DNA from: Candidatus Omnitrophota bacterium
Lineage (GTDB): Bacteria; Omnitrophota; Gorgyraeia; Duberdicusellales; Duberdicusellaceae
NCBI GenBank assembly: GCA_015486615.1
Contig: WFRI01000050.1
Coordinates: forward strand, 1 to 17,693
Length of the DNA stretch: 17,693 bases
Direction: 5' to 3'
In this document: positions 16,506-17,693 of the stretch, piece by piece
Layout of the letters: each line of letters opens with the position of its first letter
Position numbering within the stretch: position 1 is the first letter of the stretch
Notes under the pieces: model-generated
Told to the model about the DNA's origin: nothing
Seen by the model: only the letters and a program-made list of their open reading frames with translations
Databases searched by the model: none
Program-made: the position numbers and the translations under genes

Positions 16506-16534
16506 ATATTACAAAAATAATCCTAACTATACAA
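16506..16534 (-). promoter_or_regulatory. Possible promoter of rpmG and downstream genes
   Basis: On the minus strand TTGTAT (16529-16534) and TAATAT (16506-16511) are 17 bases apart, 22 bases before the rpmG ATG; matches to consensus are only 3/6 and 4/6. The region is very AT-rich, so chance matches are likely. A promoter is expected here because a terminator-like hairpin lies just upstream, but read-through from the tRNA-Thr promoter is an alternative. Confidence 0.35.
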
Positions 16535-16545
16535 AAAAACAGACA

Positions 16546-16589
16546 TAGTTAAAAAACCCCACCTCCACATTTGAGTGGTTTTTTAACTA
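16546..16589 (-). terminator. Intrinsic terminator after tRNA-Thr
   Basis: A perfect 13-bp inverted repeat TAGTTAAAAAACC (16546-16558) / GGTTTTTTAACTA (16577-16589) encloses an 18-base apex that can add pairs between CCACTC and GAGGTGG with bulges. On the minus strand the GC-containing core is followed by TTTTTT and later by a T7 run. It lies 14 bp past the tRNA-Thr 3' end. The structure is symmetrical and could also stop plus-strand transcripts. It may be partial, allowing some read-through into rpmG. Confidence 0.7.
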
Positions 16590-16602
16590 CCTGCTTTCTA
16601 TC

Positions 16603-16675
16603 AGCCCACGACCGGAGTCGAACCGGTGACCACATCATTACCAATGATGTGCTCTACCGCCTGAGCTACGTGGGC
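16603..16675 (-). tRNA. trnT: tRNA-Thr (anticodon GGT)
   Basis: A 73-nt cloverleaf: acceptor GCCCACG/CGTGGGC, D stem GCTC/GAGC, anticodon stem CATCA/TGATG with loop TTGGTAA (anticodon GGT), T stem ACCGG/CCGGT with TTCGACT loop. Discriminator T; CCA is not encoded. It has its own strong promoter directly upstream and a hairpin terminator downstream. In many bacteria a tRNA-Thr(GGU) precedes a tuf copy and then tRNA-Trp and secE; here rpmG follows and no tuf is present. Confidence 0.97.
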
Positions 16676-16688
16676 AAAAGAAAAGAAA

Positions 16689-16717
16689 ATTGTAAAGGTT
16701 TTCCTTTAGGTTGTCAA
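16689..16717 (-). promoter_or_regulatory. Strong sigma70-type promoter of tRNA-Thr, with A-tracts
   Basis: On the minus strand TTGACA (16712-16717) and TACAAT (16689-16694) are 17 bases apart, matching consensus 6/6 and 5/6. Transcription would start near 16682, about 7 bases before the tRNA. Two A-tracts (A8 at 16719-16726 and A9 at 16730-16738, minus strand) sit immediately upstream of the -35 box, where UP elements bind the alpha subunit. This fits a stable-RNA promoter. Confidence 0.85.
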
Positions 16718-16740
16718 GTTTTTTTTGTGTTTTTTTTTAA

Positions 16741-16776
16741 CACCTCGGGGGTGGAAAGAGTTCCACCCCCGAGGTG
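16741..16776. other. Perfect 16-bp GC-rich hairpin
   Basis: Positions 16741-16756 and 16761-16776 are exact reverse complements with a 4-base loop (AGAG on the plus strand). The stem includes CACCTCGGGGGTGG. On the minus strand it is followed by TT and then an A-run, and on the plus strand by GGTGGTGG, so neither strand has a terminator U-run; the T-run lies on the 5' side of the plus-strand hairpin. It stands between the DUF2442 gene and the A-tracts of the tRNA-Thr promoter and could insulate the two, or be a repeat end: the bases from 16774 recur at 17553. The remaining stretch 16792-16859 shows nothing recognisable. Confidence 0.85.
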
Positions 16777-16791
16777 GGTGGTGGTAAGAAA
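16774..16791. repeat. Short repeat GTGGGTG-N2-GGTAAGAAA, first copy
   Basis: The plus strand reads GTGGGTGGTGGTAAGAAA; the same 18-mer with CC in place of GT at positions 8-9 is found at 17553-17570. Each copy starts at the right-hand foot of a strong hairpin. Function unknown. Confidence 0.7.
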
Positions 16792-16859
16792 TATTTTGCT
16801 GCAGGCTAACATAGAAATCAACTACGCGTTAGTGCCCTCTTACTTGATTGATTAGGAAT

Positions 16860-17123
16860 CTATTTTAGTTTTGCTTTTAAGGGATACTTTTCAGGGTTTT
16901 CAAGATTGTCTAATTCAAGATCAATATCAAGTTTTGGCCAATAAAGATGGCAACCATGAAGTAGTTTAACATTTTGGATTGACGCAATAGTCTGATTTTT
17001 AAACCAGGGATAGTCTTTATATTGCAGAAAATATTCCTTCCCTTTTACGAACAACCACAGGCCAAAAGGAGTTATGTTTTCAACGCTTACCAAAGTACTT
17101 TTCCCATTCTTTAATGATTTCAT
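16860..17123 (-). CDS. DUF2442 domain protein, likely partner of DUF4160
   Basis: An 87-aa acidic-to-neutral protein with the DUF2442 pattern: VENITPFGLWLFVKGKEYFL (about 14-33), then YPWFKNQTIASIQNVKLLH and the hallmark HLYWPKLDIDLELDNLENP followed by PLKAK at the end (about 59-85). There is no signal peptide or membrane segment. ATG at 17123 has AGAGG seven bases upstream and lies inside the 3' end of the DUF4160 gene (44-base overlap). DUF4160-DUF2442 pairs recur widely and are often listed as toxin-antitoxin-like modules; the biochemical role is, to my knowledge, not settled. Because the upstream partner is frameshifted, this gene may be an orphan on its way to loss, although its own frame is intact. 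Confidence 0.85.
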   Translation of the reverse strand: MKSLKNGKSTLVSVENITPFGLWLFVKGKEYFLQYKDYPWFKNQTIASIQNVKLLHGCHLYWPKLDIDLELDNLENPEKYPLKAKLK

Positions 17124-17326
17124 ACTTTTTCCTCTCTACAATCTTTTGTATTTCAGCCAATTGATGAGGTTTTAATTTAACATATGTTGCAAGAGCCACT
17201 ATAGGTTCTATCCAAAATTTTGCTTCTCCGTCCTCACACTCAATATGAATATGCACACGGCTTTCTTCATTAGTTAGAAAGAAAGTAAAATCTATATCCC
17301 TTTACACGAAATATTGTCGGACTCAT
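17080..17326 (-). pseudogene. DUF4160 gene broken by a 4-bp tandem duplication
   Basis: From ATG at 17326, with AGGAG eight bases upstream, the frame reads MSPTIFRVKGYRFYFLSN and then stops (TAA TGA). Two reading phases away the family sequence continues: NEESRVHIHIECEDGEAKFW, then IEPIVALATYVKLKPHQLAE, IQKIVERKKYEIIKEWEKYF and GKR before TGA at 17080. Removing one CTAA from the tandem CTAACTAA (plus strand TTAGTTAG, 17270-17277) restores a continuous 80-aa protein with the expected SNEES join. The start, ribosome binding site and downstream frame are otherwise well preserved, so the lesion is recent, a reversible slippage site, or an assembly error. It overlaps the DUF2442 start, as is usual for this pair. 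Confidence 0.85.
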
Positions 17327-17344
17327 ACTTTTAACTCCTGATTA

Positions 17345-17350
17345 ATTATA
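17345..17350 (-). promoter_or_regulatory. Possible extended -10 promoter of the DUF4160-DUF2442 pair
   Basis: The minus strand has TGGTATAAT, a perfect -10 hexamer with the TG extension. No good -35 box lies 17 bases upstream; that position (17368-17373) is exactly the first bases of repeat copy B. A TTGACA at 17358-17363 is only 7 bases away and cannot pair with this -10. Transcription would start near 17338, leaving a very short leader in front of the ATG at 17326. Confidence 0.35.
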
Positions 17351-17419
17351 CCATGACTGTCAAATAACCAATCCCGACATTGCCTTGCGTTGAGCCGGAC
17401 CCTGTGCCGATATTGAATG

Positions 17420-17496
17420 TCCAAGGTCCAAGGTCCAATGTCCAAGGTCCAATGTCCAATGTCCAAGGCCGAAAGTCCAATATCCAAGGCCGAAGG
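17420..17496. repeat. Tandem heptamer array, 11 units
   Basis: Eleven consecutive 7-base units in perfect phase: mostly TCCAAGG or TCCAATG, with variants CCGAAAG, TCCAATA and CCGAAGG near the right end. The preceding TTGAATG may be a degenerate twelfth unit. Because 7 is not a multiple of 3, all frames give repeated heptapeptides, which explains the spurious open frame through it. Confidence 0.95.
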
Positions 17497-17524
17497 CTGC
17501 CGCTAAAAAAGCACTGGCTACCGC

Positions 17525-17551
17525 TTAAAAAAGCACTGCGTGCTTTTTTAA
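17525..17551 (-). terminator. Bidirectional terminator-like hairpin
   Basis: A perfect 12-bp inverted repeat TTAAAAAAGCAC (17525-17536) / GTGCTTTTTTAA (17540-17551) with loop TGC. The GCAC/GTGC core is followed by six Ts on either strand. On the minus strand it lies about 48 bp past the hicA-like stop and could end that transcript before the DUF4160 gene. The GC core is only 4 bp, so strength is uncertain. Confidence 0.6.
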
Positions 17552-17552
17552 C

Positions 17553-17570
17553 GTGGGTGCCGGTAAGAAA
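17553..17570. repeat. Short repeat GTGGGTG-N2-GGTAAGAAA, second copy
   Basis: It differs from 16774-16791 only at the two central bases (CC instead of GT) and again follows directly on a strong hairpin (17525-17551). Here it lies inside repeat copy B. Confidence 0.7.
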
Positions 17571-17598
17571 GACCCAATCCCGGCATTGGGCATCTTGA

Positions 17599-17693
17599 CT
17601 AAAGTAATTTTAAAAGACCCTCAACAGTCAATTCCGCATCTCTTAACAATTTACGCAACAAACCTTTACCTATTATCTTATGATTAGGAATAG
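17599..17693 (-). CDS. hicA: HicA-like toxin, C-terminal fragment (5' part outside window)
   Basis: Reading in from the window edge the frame gives IPNHKIIGKGLLRKLLRDAE and then LTVEGLLKLL before TAG at 17599. This matches the C-terminus of HicA-family mRNA interferases, which have the pattern IPNHKEL-x-x-GTLR-x-I-x-x-QAGLSVEEFLELL. HicA is a small double-stranded-RNA-binding-fold ribonuclease held in check by HicB. Only about 31 residues are visible; the catalytic histidine of HicA is in the part outside, so activity cannot be judged. No hicB lies downstream within the window, so a partner would have to be upstream, off the edge. Its last codons lie in the region shared between repeat copies A and B. 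Confidence 0.75.
   Translation of the reverse strand, partial: IPNHKIIGKGLLRKLLRDAELTVEGLLKLL

Larger units (their letters stand above)
17368..17632. repeat. Dispersed repeat element, copy B
   Basis: This is the longer relative of the element at 1268-1428. The first 64 bases are nearly identical to copy A; the middle holds an expanded heptamer array and an extra segment with two direct repeats of CCGCT(T)AAAAAAGCACTG (17500-17516 and 17521-17538), a hairpin, and a second occurrence of the CCCAATCCCGGCATTG motif (17573-17587) that resembles the element's own start. The far end overlaps the last codons of the hicA-like gene. It fills the 17351-17598 gap between that gene and DUF4160; no protein gene is credible inside it. 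Confidence 0.85.

Noticed and set aside
16571..16855. Plus-strand open frame over tRNA-Thr and the hairpin
   Set aside because: It runs through a complete tRNA gene, a promoter and a perfect inverted repeat, so it cannot be a protein gene.
17345..17363. Standard sigma70 promoter made of TTGACA (17358-17363) and TATAAT (17345-17350)
   Set aside because: The spacing is only 7 bases; RNA polymerase needs about 16-18. Only an extended -10 reading is possible.
17420..17496. CRISPR array
   Set aside because: The units are 7 bp, contiguous and without spacers; no cas genes are present.
17380..17598. Plus-strand open frame of 72 codons with repeated SNVQG-type heptapeptides
   Set aside because: The peptide periodicity is a direct result of 7-bp DNA repeats read in a fixed cycle of frames; it has no ribosome binding site and spans a terminator-like hairpin.

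Overview
The window is bacterial and is almost entirely one convergent block of translation and transcription genes on the minus strand. Read in the direction of transcription (right to left) the order is tRNA-Thr, rpmG, tRNA-Trp, secE, nusG, rplK, rplA, rplJ, rplL, rpoB, rpoC, rpsL, rpsG, fusA, tuf, rpsJ, rplC, rplD (cut by the window edge). This is the secE-nusG/L11-L1-L10-L7/12/rpoBC cluster joined without a break to the str operon and the start of the S10 operon. All proteins are full length with their catalytic or zinc-binding residues intact. GC content looks moderate (near 40% by eye). No host name can be read with certainty. The gene order together with dispersed heptamer repeats of the TCCAAGG/TCCAATG type suggests an uncultivated lineage, possibly of the Omnitrophota/PVC kind, but this is a weak inference.

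Layout: 1-1220 rplD (partial) and rplC; 1221-1505 an unusually long gap inside the S10 operon that holds a dispersed repeat element (copy A); 1506-16222 a tightly packed gene run with spacings of about 1-55 bp, a 4-bp rplK/rplA overlap and a 53-bp rpoC/rpsL overlap; 16240-16675 two tRNA genes around rpmG, with a terminator between the leading tRNA-Thr and rpmG and a near-consensus promoter with A-tracts upstream of tRNA-Thr; 16741-16791 a perfect 16-bp hairpin; 16860-17693 a small accessory region on the same strand.

The accessory region contains a DUF2442 gene, a DUF4160 gene broken by a 4-bp tandem duplication (CTAA-CTAA), a second copy (B) of the repeat found inside the S10 operon, a terminator-like hairpin, and the 3' end of a hicA-like toxin gene. 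This looks like toxin-antitoxin-type debris with repeats lying upstream of the essential operon.

Functionally the block supplies RNA polymerase beta and beta', the elongation factors NusG, EF-Tu and EF-G, ribosomal proteins of both subunits, and SecE of the translocon. The observations most worth a second look are the repeat pair (one copy splitting rpsJ from rplC), the frameshifted DUF4160 gene, the shared hairpin-plus-tail motif at 16774 and 17553, the rpoC/rpsL overlap, and the lack of room for an rplJ leader. I did not find a clearly new multi-gene system.
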